Of a stretch of 16,075 nt of DNA, positions 6,811 to 13,410 are shown one piece after another. The notes below the pieces were generated by a model. The model did no database searches. It was not told the origin of the DNA and saw nothing but the letters and a program-made list of their open reading frames with translations. Positions within the stretch are counted from its first letter, which is position 1; each line of letters begins with the position of its first letter. The position numbers were made by a program, and so were the translations under genes. Source of the DNA: Clostridium sp. (GTDB taxonomy: Bacteria; Bacillota; Clostridia; Lachnospirales; Lachnospiraceae); assembly GCA_023664325.1 (NCBI GenBank), contig JAMPFS010000058.1, forward strand, positions 1-16,075, given 5' to 3'.

Positions 6811-7388
6811 TAAAGGTGGAAAATAAATCCCAAGAGGAAATTGCAGGGATTGGCAGGAAAATCGGGGAGGCATTTGCTGTGGAAAAAGCGGGCATTGCGA
6901 CAATCATCACCGAAGAGCAGGTGGTAAAGGCTTTTGAAATCATGACGGACTATTTTTACAGGGAGGGGGTATTGTATGCCACGTCCAAAGCAGGCGAGGG
7001 CTACCTTGCTTACTGGGAGAAAAAAACAAAATTGGCGGCGGCGCCTGCCCTGCATATGGTAAAGCGTTTCCTATGTGAACTGCCGCTTAAGGCGAGCATT
7101 GCTGTTGCGCAAAGCGGCGGCGAGCAGTATGCGAAAATGTTCAAAGAAGAGAAAAATTATATCGCCGTATCAATGGTAGTGGTGTTGCGGGAATTTCAGG
7201 GAAAGGGATTCATGCATAAAGTTTTAGAGCAGCCTTTTGCCGAGGCAGAGAAGAAAAATATCCCCTGCGTGCTGGATACGGACACGCCGCTCAAAGTCCA
7301 GAAATATATCCGCTGCGGTATGAAGCTGGCTGGGGAGAAGAAGCTGCGGCATGGCATTTCGCTGTACACAATGGCGTATAACAGCTAG
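6807..7388 (+). CDS. GNAT-family N-acetyltransferase
   Basis: The 193-residue protein is a predicted acetyl-CoA-dependent transferase of the GNAT fold. The hallmark acetyl-CoA-binding motif A lies at about 121-150: a beta strand (VSMVVVL) followed by REFQGKGFMHKVLEQ, matching the usual Q/RxxGxG/A pyrophosphate loop with Gln131 and Gly134. The next strand, VLDTDTPLKVQKYIRCGMKL, is the typical motif B region where the donor chain lies against a helix. It overlaps the preceding gene (ATGA at 6807-6810) and uses AAAGGAG inside it, so translation is coupled. The acceptor substrate is unknown; the membrane-rich neighbours make a lipid- or envelope-related acceptor possible, but this is a guess. Confidence 0.85.
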   Translation: MIKVENKSQEEIAGIGRKIGEAFAVEKAGIATIITEEQVVKAFEIMTDYFYREGVLYATSKAGEGYLAYWEKKTKLAAAPALHMVKRFLCELPLKASIAVAQSGGEQYAKMFKEEKNYIAVSMVVVLREFQGKGFMHKVLEQPFAEAEKKNIPCVLDTDTPLKVQKYIRCGMKLAGEKKLRHGISLYTMAYNS

Positions 7389-7401
7389 CCTGGGTAATTG
7401 C

Positions 7402-7432
7402 GAAACTCTAAATTTTGGAAATTAGGAGTTTC
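7402..7432 (+). repeat. Inverted repeat between the acetyltransferase and methyltransferase genes
   Basis: GAAACTCTAA (7402-7411) pairs with TTAGGAGTTTC (7422-7432) with one bulged G and a ten-base loop. There is no T run, so it is not a standard terminator; it may affect mRNA processing inside the operon. Confidence 0.4.
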
Positions 7433-7475
7433 TCAATCACCTAATCAATTCGTAACAGGAAGGAGCAGGATATGT

Positions 7476-7964
7476 ATGGAAGATAAAAAGCACCTCCCAA
7501 TGACGGGAGTAGGGCCGGTCTATGTCGCTGTAATTATTGCCCTGACTGTCATTGCGGTGGTTGTGGGAAGAAGCGCAGCATTTGCCAAAGGAGTGGTTGC
7601 CTTCCTGAAAATTCCATTGTTTATCATGGGGATTCTGTTGATTTTGCTGGGCGTTTATCTGTGGGCAGGGGCAATGTTCCGGTCAAGGATAGACAGCTAT
7701 ATTGAGGAGAACAGGCTGGCGACCACCGGCGTTTATGCATTGGTGAGGAATCCGATTTATTCGGCTTTCATGTTTTTCTGTACGGGCGCATTACTGATTG
7801 CAGGAAATCTGTTTTTTCTGCCGCTGTTCTTTTTCTACTGGCTCTTTATGACCGTACTGATGAAATGCACGGAGGAGCGGTGGCTTAAGAATCTCTACGG
7901 CAGGGAGTATGAGGAATATTTAAGCCGGGTGAACCGGTGCATCCCGTGGCCGGGGAAGAAATAA
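7476..7964 (+). CDS. Isoprenylcysteine carboxyl methyltransferase (ICMT/PEMT)-like membrane protein
   Basis: The 162-residue protein has four hydrophobic segments (about 13-30, 44-66, 94-110 and 112-130) and the conserved C-terminal signature of the ICMT and phospholipid methyltransferase group: TTGVYALVRNPIYSAF (83-98), which contains the RNPxY core, then EERWLKNLYGREYEEY (133-148) ending in VNRCIPW. Family enzymes use S-adenosylmethionine to methylate lipid-like or prenylated substrates at the membrane; bacteria lack prenylated CaaX proteins, so the substrate here is open. ATG 7476 is chosen because AAGGAG lies ten bases upstream; an in-frame ATG at 7398 has no such site. The gene sits 87 bases after its neighbour but in the same direction without a terminator. 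Confidence 0.85.
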   Translation: MEDKKHLPMTGVGPVYVAVIIALTVIAVVVGRSAAFAKGVVAFLKIPLFIMGILLILLGVYLWAGAMFRSRIDSYIEENRLATTGVYALVRNPIYSAFMFFCTGALLIAGNLFFLPLFFFYWLFMTVLMKCTEERWLKNLYGREYEEYLSRVNRCIPWPGKK

Positions 7965-7981
7965 ATCTGTTGAGGTGCAAA

Positions 7982-8710
7982 ATGGATTTTGTAAGAGAAA
8001 AAAATCGAAAGTACTGTTTCATACTGGGGCTCATTGCAGGAATCCTCTGCGGAGCAGGTGATATTCTCATCGGATATTTTGGACAAAGCGGAACGGCTCT
8101 TTTTGGCGGAGTGGTCAATACCGATATCGTCACTGCCCCGATGTGGCAGTTTGAGCTGTCCTTTATCTTTGGTCTTGTCGCTGCCCCGCTTATGTGGCTT
8201 GCCGGAAGCAGCATGTACCTGTACATAAAGGAGCAGGCACAGGGAAAGTATCCCGCAATGCTTAGTCTTTTTTCTCTTGGAATCAAAATCATGATTCTCT
8301 ATGTTGCCGCAGCGCACTCGGTCTGTTGCATTGCAATGATGTGCATAAAAGCTGCGCTGGAGCAGGGCATGTCTGCCGGTTCCATAGAATCCGTATACCG
8401 TGCGCCGTTGCTAATGCCGTTTATGGCAACCAATATCTGGATTACGGTAAGTGAATTTTTGGTTTCCGCTGCCTATATCTATTTGGCTGCCAAAAATGTG
8501 ATAAAAGTACCGAAGATACTGCTCATTTTTAATCCAATCTGTATCTATGCCCTCAGTAAAATAATTGGTATTCTGGTATCCATACTTACAAAAGATACAC
8601 AGGCTGGACAGTTATTTGCAGGCGGTGCTTCGTTTGGATATGGGTTGATGTTTTTGAGCGGCTATCTCGCGGCGAAAGGGAATAAACAGGATGAAGAAAT
8701 TCAAAGATGA
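7982..8710 (+). CDS. Second HxxCC membrane protein, paralogue of 6079-6810
   Basis: The 242-residue protein is nearly as long as the first gene product and shares its plan: about seven membrane segments, GDILIGYF at 27-34 in the first segment, and AHSVCC at 111-116 (His112, Cys115, Cys116). Outside these motifs similarity is low, so the duplication is old. The ATG at 7982 follows GAGGTG by four bases; a longer frame from 7937 would overlap the upstream gene and lacks a binding site. The stop overlaps a spurious ATG of the next frame, and the next gene's ribosome binding site follows at once. It is probably DUF6796-like; no function is known to me. The paired presence suggests a heteromeric membrane complex. 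Confidence 0.75.
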   Translation: MDFVREKNRKYCFILGLIAGILCGAGDILIGYFGQSGTALFGGVVNTDIVTAPMWQFELSFIFGLVAAPLMWLAGSSMYLYIKEQAQGKYPAMLSLFSLGIKIMILYVAAAHSVCCIAMMCIKAALEQGMSAGSIESVYRAPLLMPFMATNIWITVSEFLVSAAYIYLAAKNVIKVPKILLIFNPICIYALSKIIGILVSILTKDTQAGQLFAGGASFGYGLMFLSGYLAAKGNKQDEEIQR

Positions 8711-8733
8711 TTTTACAAGGAGGGATGAAAGGT

Positions 8734-9225
8734 ATGAAGGTCACTTTTATTTTATCATTGGTACTCATGGCACTGTTTTTCATTTTGTTGTGGGCGGCGG
8801 TTGCACTGGTACAGTCCAAAAAACTTTTCGGAACAGCGCCAAAGGATATACAGGCGGCTGTCTTAGAGCATGAGGAACGCTTTCCGGGGGCAAGGCTGCT
8901 GGGATGGAGCATTCTGATTATAGATGTGCTTGCATTCCTGTCCGTATTTATTTATGCAGGGTGGGACGGCATTCAAAGCGGCTACGGTTTCTGGCAGTTT
9001 GCGGCAAGATTCCTCATCATGCTGTATCTGCTGAAAGCGTTTGATATCATTTTCTTTGACTGGTTCCTGCTCACAAAATCCCATTTTTTCCAGCATTATT
9101 ATCCGGAGACGGAGGGCTGCGCAGGATACCACCAGTTCGGATTTAACCGCAAAGAGCAGCTTACGAAGATCATACTGTTTCCTTTTTTAGCTTTATTGCT
9201 GGCATGGGTATGTACGCTTTTCTAA
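8734..9225 (+). CDS. Four-segment membrane protein of unknown function
   Basis: The 163-residue protein has four hydrophobic segments (about 4-26, 57-77, 88-112 and 144-162). The loops carry polar, possibly functional residues: PKDIQAAVLEHEERFPG in the first loop, then FDIIFFDWFLLTKSHFF with Asp104 and Asp109 at the membrane edge, and QHYYPETEGCAGYHQFGF (120-137). I do not recognise a named family. ATG 8734 is preferred because AGGAGG (8718-8723) lies ten bases upstream; the closer ATG at 8725 is almost directly against that site and the one at 8707 lies before it. It follows the second HxxCC gene closely and is surely co-transcribed. Confidence 0.7.
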   Translation: MKVTFILSLVLMALFFILLWAAVALVQSKKLFGTAPKDIQAAVLEHEERFPGARLLGWSILIIDVLAFLSVFIYAGWDGIQSGYGFWQFAARFLIMLYLLKAFDIIFFDWFLLTKSHFFQHYYPETEGCAGYHQFGFNRKEQLTKIILFPFLALLLAWVCTLF

Positions 9226-9261
9226 GCGGTAACTATGAAATTTCTAAGGCAGGTGGAAAAT

Positions 9262-10176
9262 GTGAAATATACCAATTTTAACAGCAAAGAGCATGGTTTT
9301 ACGGGACATATGGCGGAGCCGGACGGCAAGGCAGAGAAAGCGGTCATTGTGATTATGGGCGGGGAAAAGAGCATCTTTCCCGGAATCCGGATAGCGGAGC
9401 GGTTTGCGGAGTATGGAATCTGCGGGCTGTCCGTATCGCTGTTCGGAGCTGAGGGGCTGCCAGACGGTCCCGACAGGATACCGCTTGATATGTTTGAAAA
9501 TGCGGTTAAATTTCTTGCCGGAAAAAAAGGCATTCAATCCATTAGTACCTATGGCGTGTCTATGGGCTCCCTGTTCGCCGCACTCATTGCAAAGTATATC
9601 GGTGGGATTGAAAATGTAATCATGGTTTCGCCGTCTCATGTACCGTTTGAGGGAACGCCGGACAAAAAGCATATGACCGGGCATTCCGCTGTGACCTGGC
9701 ATGGAAGGGAACTGCCTTTTGTGAAAGCGGATTTTACAAAGTATAAGGCGATGAAATATTATCGTGGCAGCCACACAGGGAACCGTGTTACGGGAATGTG
9801 GCGGTCTTACCGGGAGGCATATGCAGATAAGGCGGCAGAAGCAAAAGCCGATATCCATCTTGAACAGTTAGATGCCCGGATTCTTCTTCTGGCAGGAACA
9901 GGAGATGAAATGTGGCCGTCGGAGTATTCCGTACATTACCTTGAAAAATCCCTGCGTGAAAATCATTACCACAGGGAGCATAAGGCGGTCATATACGAAG
10001 GGGCAAGCCATTTGCTGGGCGTTATGCCGAGCCGTAAGCAAAATCCCCTGCTGTACAAAATGATTCCGCTGATTGGGCTTTTTTACCGGAGATTCCGGGA
10101 TAACCGCAATGCCTGCCTGGATGTGCTGGAGCAGTCCGAGCAGGAAGTAATAAAATGGATCGGGCAAAGCAGATAG
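9262..10176 (+). CDS. Alpha/beta hydrolase with BAAT C-terminal-like (acyl-CoA thioesterase) domain
   Basis: The 304-residue protein is an alpha/beta-fold hydrolase. The nucleophile elbow is GVSMGS with Ser100, the acid is Asp215 in GTGDEMWPS, and the base is His250 in EGASHLL, all in the right order and spacing. The sequence after the elbow (MVSPSHVPFEG) and the DEMWPS context match the BAAT C-terminal domain group of acyl-CoA thioester hydrolases and acyltransferases. There is no signal peptide, so it should act in the cytoplasm, perhaps on acyl-CoA or acyl chains. GTG 9262 is chosen because AGGTGG lies five bases upstream; ATG 9235 in the same frame has no visible binding site but cannot be excluded, and would add nine residues. 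It is the likely soluble enzyme of the operon. Confidence 0.85.
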   Translation: MKYTNFNSKEHGFTGHMAEPDGKAEKAVIVIMGGEKSIFPGIRIAERFAEYGICGLSVSLFGAEGLPDGPDRIPLDMFENAVKFLAGKKGIQSISTYGVSMGSLFAALIAKYIGGIENVIMVSPSHVPFEGTPDKKHMTGHSAVTWHGRELPFVKADFTKYKAMKYYRGSHTGNRVTGMWRSYREAYADKAAEAKADIHLEQLDARILLLAGTGDEMWPSEYSVHYLEKSLRENHYHREHKAVIYEGASHLLGVMPSRKQNPLLYKMIPLIGLFYRRFRDNRNACLDVLEQSEQEVIKWIGQSR

Positions 10177-10187
10177 GAGGGATGCAC

Positions 10188-10466
10188 ATGGGAATCATGG
10201 ATTTGATATTTTTACCGGCAGCGGTTGTGTCTGCCATTTTCGGCATTCTGACAAATGCGAAAAAGTCGGATGCCTGTGCCGTGCTCAGTTTTATGTTCTG
10301 TACCATGCCGCCAATTGGTTCCATTTTTGATATCAATGCCAGAGCCGCGAAAGGGGACCTTGCCGGAATCCAGGATATCTATCCGGTTATGGGTATTGTA
10401 TATCTGGTTGTTTTTATTATCGTTCTCTTGATAAATGTGGCAAGGGTGATAAAAAACAAAAAGTAA
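10188..10466 (+). CDS. Small two-helix membrane protein
   Basis: The 92-residue protein has hydrophobic segments at about 5-22 and 66-86, joined by a loop with CAVLSFMFCTMPPIGSIFDI that is itself semi-hydrophobic. ATG 10188 follows AGGAGG by seven bases; the binding site overlaps the stop codon of the hydrolase gene, so translation is coupled. It ends the seven-gene operon. No family is recognised. Confidence 0.65.
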   Translation: MGIMDLIFLPAAVVSAIFGILTNAKKSDACAVLSFMFCTMPPIGSIFDINARAAKGDLAGIQDIYPVMGIVYLVVFIIVLLINVARVIKNKK

Positions 10467-10484
10467 ATAATATTTCATGCTGAC

Positions 10485-10513
10485 TTGACAAAAATACAGG
10501 GCAAGGGTATACT
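10485..10513 (+). promoter_or_regulatory. Promoter of the HMA-ZIP unit (cassette 2)
   Basis: TTGACA (10485-10490) and TATACT (10508-10513) are 17 bases apart. The spacer is nearly that of cassette 1 (AAATACAGGGCAAGGG against GAATACAGGGAAAGCG). Confidence 0.85.
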
Positions 10514-10522
10514 TGCAAATAA

Positions 10523-10584
10523 GTTAGCGGCTACTAATATAAAGTGGCCGCATGTTTTGAAATGAGGGATTAGCGAGTTCTAAC
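10523..10584 (+). promoter_or_regulatory. Two inverted-repeat operator candidates, cassette 2
   Basis: GTTAG-CGGCTA-CTAAT (10523-10538) begins ten bases after the -10 box, and ATTAG-CGAGTT-CTAAC (10569-10584) follows. The centres are again 46 bp apart, exactly as in cassette 1. Each site has one half a base off consensus. Confidence 0.65.
10527..10558 (+). terminator. Terminator-like hairpin overlapping operator 3
   Basis: GCGGCTACT (10527-10535) pairs with AGTGGCCGC (10543-10551) with one G-U pair, followed by ATGTTTT. It is the counterpart of 5957-5988 with the stem kept but a weaker T run. It may also end the upstream seven-gene operon, which has no other terminator. Confidence 0.5.
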
Positions 10585-10614
10585 TTATGTGAATGAACAG
10601 GAAAGGAAGATACC

Positions 10615-10872
10615 ATGGTAAAGATGACATTGGAGGTAGATGGGATGGCATGTGGTATGTGCGAAGCACATATTAATGAGGCGGTAAGAAATGCGTTCCA
10701 TGTAAAAAAGGTAACAAGTTCACATTCGAGAAAGCAGACGGTTATCATTGCAGAGCAGGATATTCCAGAGCAGGAACTTATAGATGTGGTCGCAAAGGCG
10801 GGGTATGATGTTGCATCCGTAAGCAGTGAACCTTATGAGAAAAAAGGGCTGTTCTCGGCATTGAGGGGGTGA
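10615..10872 (+). CDS. HMA-domain (heavy-metal-associated) protein, CopZ-like
   Basis: The 85-residue protein is a single heavy-metal-associated domain. GMACGMC gives the metal-binding pair Cys13 and Cys16 after the first beta strand (MVKMTLEVDG), and the later GYDVASVSSE matches the last strand of the fold. It has a short extra tail (PYEKKGLFSALRG). Family members carry Cu(I) or Zn(II) in the cytoplasm or hand it to a transporter. The start follows AAGGAAG by a few bases. Only four bases separate it from the ZIP gene, so the two are an operon and the protein probably handles the metal brought in by the ZIP transporter. A Gly-Met between the two Cys is a common copper-type pattern, yet the neighbour is a zinc-type carrier, so the metal is uncertain. 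Confidence 0.85.
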   Translation: MVKMTLEVDGMACGMCEAHINEAVRNAFHVKKVTSSHSRKQTVIIAEQDIPEQELIDVVAKAGYDVASVSSEPYEKKGLFSALRG

Positions 10873-10876
10873 CAGG

Positions 10877-11659
10877 ATGCAGACACAGGTATTTCAGGGG
10901 ATTTTGATACCGTTTTTGGGAACGACACTTGGTTCCGCCTGTGTATTGTTTATGAGAAACCGGTTGAATCCATTGATACAAAGAGCATTAACAGGGTTTG
11001 CGGCAGGAGTTATGGTGGCGGCTTCCATCTGGAGTCTGTTGATTCCTGCAATGGAACAGGCGGAAGGAATGGGGCAGTGGGCATTTGTTCCAGCAGTTGC
11101 AGGTTTCTGGATTGGAATCCTGTTTCTGCTGTTTTTAGACCGCAGCGTTCCTCATTTACATATGAACAGCAGCAAGGCGGAGGGTCCAGAGAGCAGTCTG
11201 CAAAGACAGGTGTTGCTGGTACTTGCGGTAACACTCCACAACCTGCCGGAAGGCATGGCAGTGGGAGTGGTCTATGCCGGATGGGTTTCCGGTAATGCCG
11301 GAATTACTGCTATGGGCGCATTGGCGCTTTCGTTAGGAATAGCAATACAGAATTTTCCGGAGGGTGCAATTATTTCCATGCCGCTGCGGGCGGAGGGCGT
11401 CAGTAAGGGAAAGGCATTTCTGTATGGAATGTTATCTGGAGCAGTGGAGCCGATCGGAGCAGTTCTGACACTCTGGGCAGCAGGTTTTGTGGTTCCGATT
11501 TTGCCATATTTATTGAGTTTTGCGGCTGGAGCTATGATCTATGTGGTTGTGGAAGAACTGATTCCGGAAATGTCAGAGGGAAAACATTCCAATGTGGGAA
11601 CGGTTTTGTTTGCAGTGGGTTTTACGGTTATGATGGCATTGGATGTGGCATTGGGATAA
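10877..11659 (+). CDS. ZIP-family metal transporter (GufA-type)
   Basis: The 260-residue protein has eight membrane segments and the two metal-site helices of ZIP carriers: HNLPEGMAVG (121-130, with His121, Asn122 and Glu125) and QNFPEGAIIS (158-167, with Asn159 and Glu162), plus VEELIPE (225-231). A short histidine-containing loop (PHLH, 92-95) lies between the third and fourth segments, where many family members bind metal. These proteins bring zinc, or sometimes iron or manganese, into the cytoplasm. The start lies four bases after the HMA gene and its binding site (GAGGGGGTG) overlaps that gene's end. The stop lies five bases before the MATE promoter, so readthrough into that leader is likely unless the hairpin at 11711 stops it. 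Confidence 0.92.
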   Translation: MQTQVFQGILIPFLGTTLGSACVLFMRNRLNPLIQRALTGFAAGVMVAASIWSLLIPAMEQAEGMGQWAFVPAVAGFWIGILFLLFLDRSVPHLHMNSSKAEGPESSLQRQVLLVLAVTLHNLPEGMAVGVVYAGWVSGNAGITAMGALALSLGIAIQNFPEGAIISMPLRAEGVSKGKAFLYGMLSGAVEPIGAVLTLWAAGFVVPILPYLLSFAAGAMIYVVVEELIPEMSEGKHSNVGTVLFAVGFTVMMALDVALG

Positions 11660-11664
11660 TTTAT

Positions 11665-11693
11665 TTGACAAAAACAAAAAATCGATTTATACT
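11665..11693 (+). promoter_or_regulatory. Promoter of the MATE gene
   Basis: TTGACA (11665-11670) and TATACT (11688-11693) are 17 bases apart, the same boxes as cassettes 2 and 3. The GTTAG-N6-CTAAC repeat is absent downstream. Confidence 0.8.
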
Positions 11694-11710
11694 AAAACAG
11701 TCGAGTAGCG

Positions 11711-11746
11711 AAAGCGTAAATCCGGATAATGGGTTTGCGCTTTTTT
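11711..11746 (+). terminator. Terminator hairpin in the MATE leader
   Basis: AAAGCGTAAATCC (11711-11723) pairs with GGGTTTGCGCTTT (11731-11743), with two G-U pairs and a seven-base loop, inside a T run to 11746. It lies 18 bases after the MATE -10 box. It can end the HMA-ZIP transcript and also attenuate the MATE transcript. A smaller stem (AAAGCG-TAA-CGCTTT, 11758-11772) follows. Confidence 0.65.
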
Positions 11747-11848
11747 GGCGTTTGTGTAAAGCGTAACGCTTTTGTGCTGACAAAAATATGGTTATGGCAG
11801 CTTTCCGAAAAAGTCTCCCGAGAGTTTCTCAAAGGAAATGGAGGAAAA

Positions 11849-13240
11849 ATGAATGAAGAAGTAAGAGTAAACAGAATGGGAACCGGTTCCGTTCCCAGGG
11901 TTATGCTTGGCATGGGAATCCCGATGATTTTGTCAATGGTATTGCAGGCATGCTATAACATTGTGGACAGCATGTTTGTGGCAAGGATTCCGGACTCAGG
12001 CGGAGTGATGCATATGGGTGAGTATGCGGTAAACGCATTGACGTTGGCATTTCCCGTGCAGATGTTGATTGTAGCATTTGGTGTTGGAACAGGAGTTGGT
12101 GTCAATGCGCTGCTTGCCAAAAGCCTGGGGCAGCGGGATCAGGAAAAGGTGGCAAGGGCAGCGGGTAACGGTATTTCACTGGCACTGATGATTTATGCCG
12201 TATTTTTGGTGTTTGGTTTATTTGGGGTGAAATCATATATCGGAAGCCAGACCGGGGACAGCGTGGTTTTGGCAATGGGAACTTCTTATCTGTCGATTTG
12301 TTCCGTGCTGTCTTTTGGCATGATTCTGTTTTCCATTTATGAAAAGCTGCTGCAGGCGACAGGAAAGACGATGTATTCCACGATTGCGCAGGTATTGGGC
12401 GCAGTCACCAATATTGTCCTTGACCCGATTCTGATTTTCGGGTATTTCGGGCTGCCGGAAATGGGGATTGAAGGGGCGGCATATGCGACGGTAATCGGTC
12501 AGGTCATCTCTATGCTGACCGCTATGTATTTTCATTATCGGAAAAACACCGAGGTCAAATCCGGTCAAAAATATTTAAAACCGGAAATCGCAATTGTGCG
12601 GGAAATTTATGCGATTGGGCTTCCGGCGATTATCATGCAGGCATTGATGTCGTTTATGACATACGGAGTCAATCTCATTTTTGGCGGAGTATCGCAGGCG
12701 GCAGTAACGGCATATGGTATTTTCTATAAAATCCAGCAGTTTATTTTCTTTGCCGGTTTCGGACTGCGGGATGCCATTACGCCGCTGATATCGTTTAACT
12801 ATGGAAAAGGGGATAAAAAACGTGTGAAGCAGGGCATTTTTTATGGGATATTATACATTGGCATGATTATGCTTGTTGGCCTGGTCGGTCTGGAACTGTT
12901 TGCAAGACCGTTGGTCGGCCTGTTTGGCATGTCAAATGAAACAGAGAGTTTATGTGTATTGGCAGCGAAAATCATTGCCATCGGATTTTTGTTTGCAGGC
13001 GGAAATATCGCCATACAGGGAGTCTTTCAGGCATTGGGCTGCGGCATGGATTCGCTGCTGGTTTCCCTGCTCCGCTTATGTGTCGTTGTGCTGCCGCTGG
13101 CATGGCTGTTTGCCCATTTGTCAAATGCCGATTTCATGATATGGTGGGCTTTTCCGATTGCGGAGTTTGTGGCACTGTTAGCGGCAGTTTGGCTGCTGCT
13201 GCGGGCAAGGAAAAATATTATTAATCCGATGAAGGCGTGA
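11849..13240 (+). CDS. MATE-family multidrug efflux transporter
   Basis: The 463-residue protein has twelve membrane segments in two similar halves, the MATE plan. The first half carries IPMILSMVLQACYNIVDSMF, where VDSMFVAR is the family hallmark; the second half carries the matching GLPAIIMQALMSFMTYGVN. Family members pump drugs or metabolites out in exchange for sodium or protons. ATG 11849 is chosen: GGAGG (11840-11844) lies four bases upstream and the family N-terminus fits. An in-frame ATG at 11729 would add 40 residues but lies inside the leader terminator and has no binding site. The gene follows the HMA-ZIP pair and has its own promoter. No regulator gene is next to it. The substrate cannot be told. 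Confidence 0.93.
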   Translation: MNEEVRVNRMGTGSVPRVMLGMGIPMILSMVLQACYNIVDSMFVARIPDSGGVMHMGEYAVNALTLAFPVQMLIVAFGVGTGVGVNALLAKSLGQRDQEKVARAAGNGISLALMIYAVFLVFGLFGVKSYIGSQTGDSVVLAMGTSYLSICSVLSFGMILFSIYEKLLQATGKTMYSTIAQVLGAVTNIVLDPILIFGYFGLPEMGIEGAAYATVIGQVISMLTAMYFHYRKNTEVKSGQKYLKPEIAIVREIYAIGLPAIIMQALMSFMTYGVNLIFGGVSQAAVTAYGIFYKIQQFIFFAGFGLRDAITPLISFNYGKGDKKRVKQGIFYGILYIGMIMLVGLVGLELFARPLVGLFGMSNETESLCVLAAKIIAIGFLFAGGNIAIQGVFQALGCGMDSLLVSLLRLCVVVLPLAWLFAHLSNADFMIWWAFPIAEFVALLAAVWLLLRARKNIINPMKA

Positions 13241-13264
13241 AGGAATTTTTAAGAAAAAAGCATA

Positions 13265-13293
13265 TTGAAAAAGAATTTGGCATATGCTATAAT
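13265..13293 (+). promoter_or_regulatory. Promoter of the candidate antitoxin RNA
   Basis: TTGAAA (13265-13270) and a perfect TATAAT (13288-13293) are separated by 17 bases. No coding sequence with a ribosome binding site follows; a terminator comes within 90 bases. Confidence 0.8.
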
Positions 13294-13299
13294 GCCAAC

Positions 13300-13387
13300 A
13301 GGCAAGAAGAAATCACAAGTCCATGAGGACAAGGAACGAATCCCTGAACCGTGCGGTAACACAATTCAGGGATTCTTCTTTTCTTTT
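13300..13387 (+). ncRNA. Candidate type I antitoxin RNA
   Basis: A strong promoter (13265-13293) and a strong terminator (13338-13387) frame about 88 bases with no plausible gene. The RNA converges on the toxin-like gene at 13411-13509 and would pair with the 3' untranslated part of its mRNA, the arrangement of known type I pairs such as txpA/ratA. The exact start is estimated from the -10 box. Function is inferred. Confidence 0.65.
13338..13387 (+). terminator. Terminator of the candidate antitoxin RNA
   Basis: GAATCCCTGAA (13338-13348) pairs perfectly with TTCAGGGATTC (13365-13375) and a T-rich tail (13376-13387) follows. The same stem could also end the toxin mRNA on the minus strand, though the T run there is poor. 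Confidence 0.85.
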
Positions 13388-13410
13388 ATAGCGGCAAAGC
13401 ACCCGCTAGG

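Noticed and set aside
6325..7055. Two long minus-strand open frames (6325-6903 and 6534-7055)
   Set aside because: They mirror the HxxCC membrane protein and acetyltransferase genes; the plus-strand products show clear family motifs and coupled starts.
9244..9858. Minus-strand open frame of 204 codons
   Set aside because: It lies wholly inside the alpha/beta hydrolase gene, has no ribosome binding site and its product is rich in His, Arg and Cys without any domain pattern.
11665..11750. MATE leader as a fourth member of the GTTAG regulon
   Set aside because: The promoter boxes match, but no GTTAG-N6-CTAAC site is present; the likeness is limited to consensus boxes.
11729..11848. Upstream start for the MATE gene
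   Set aside because: The ATG is in the loop of the leader terminator, has no ribosome binding site, and the added 40 residues do not look like a MATE N-terminus.
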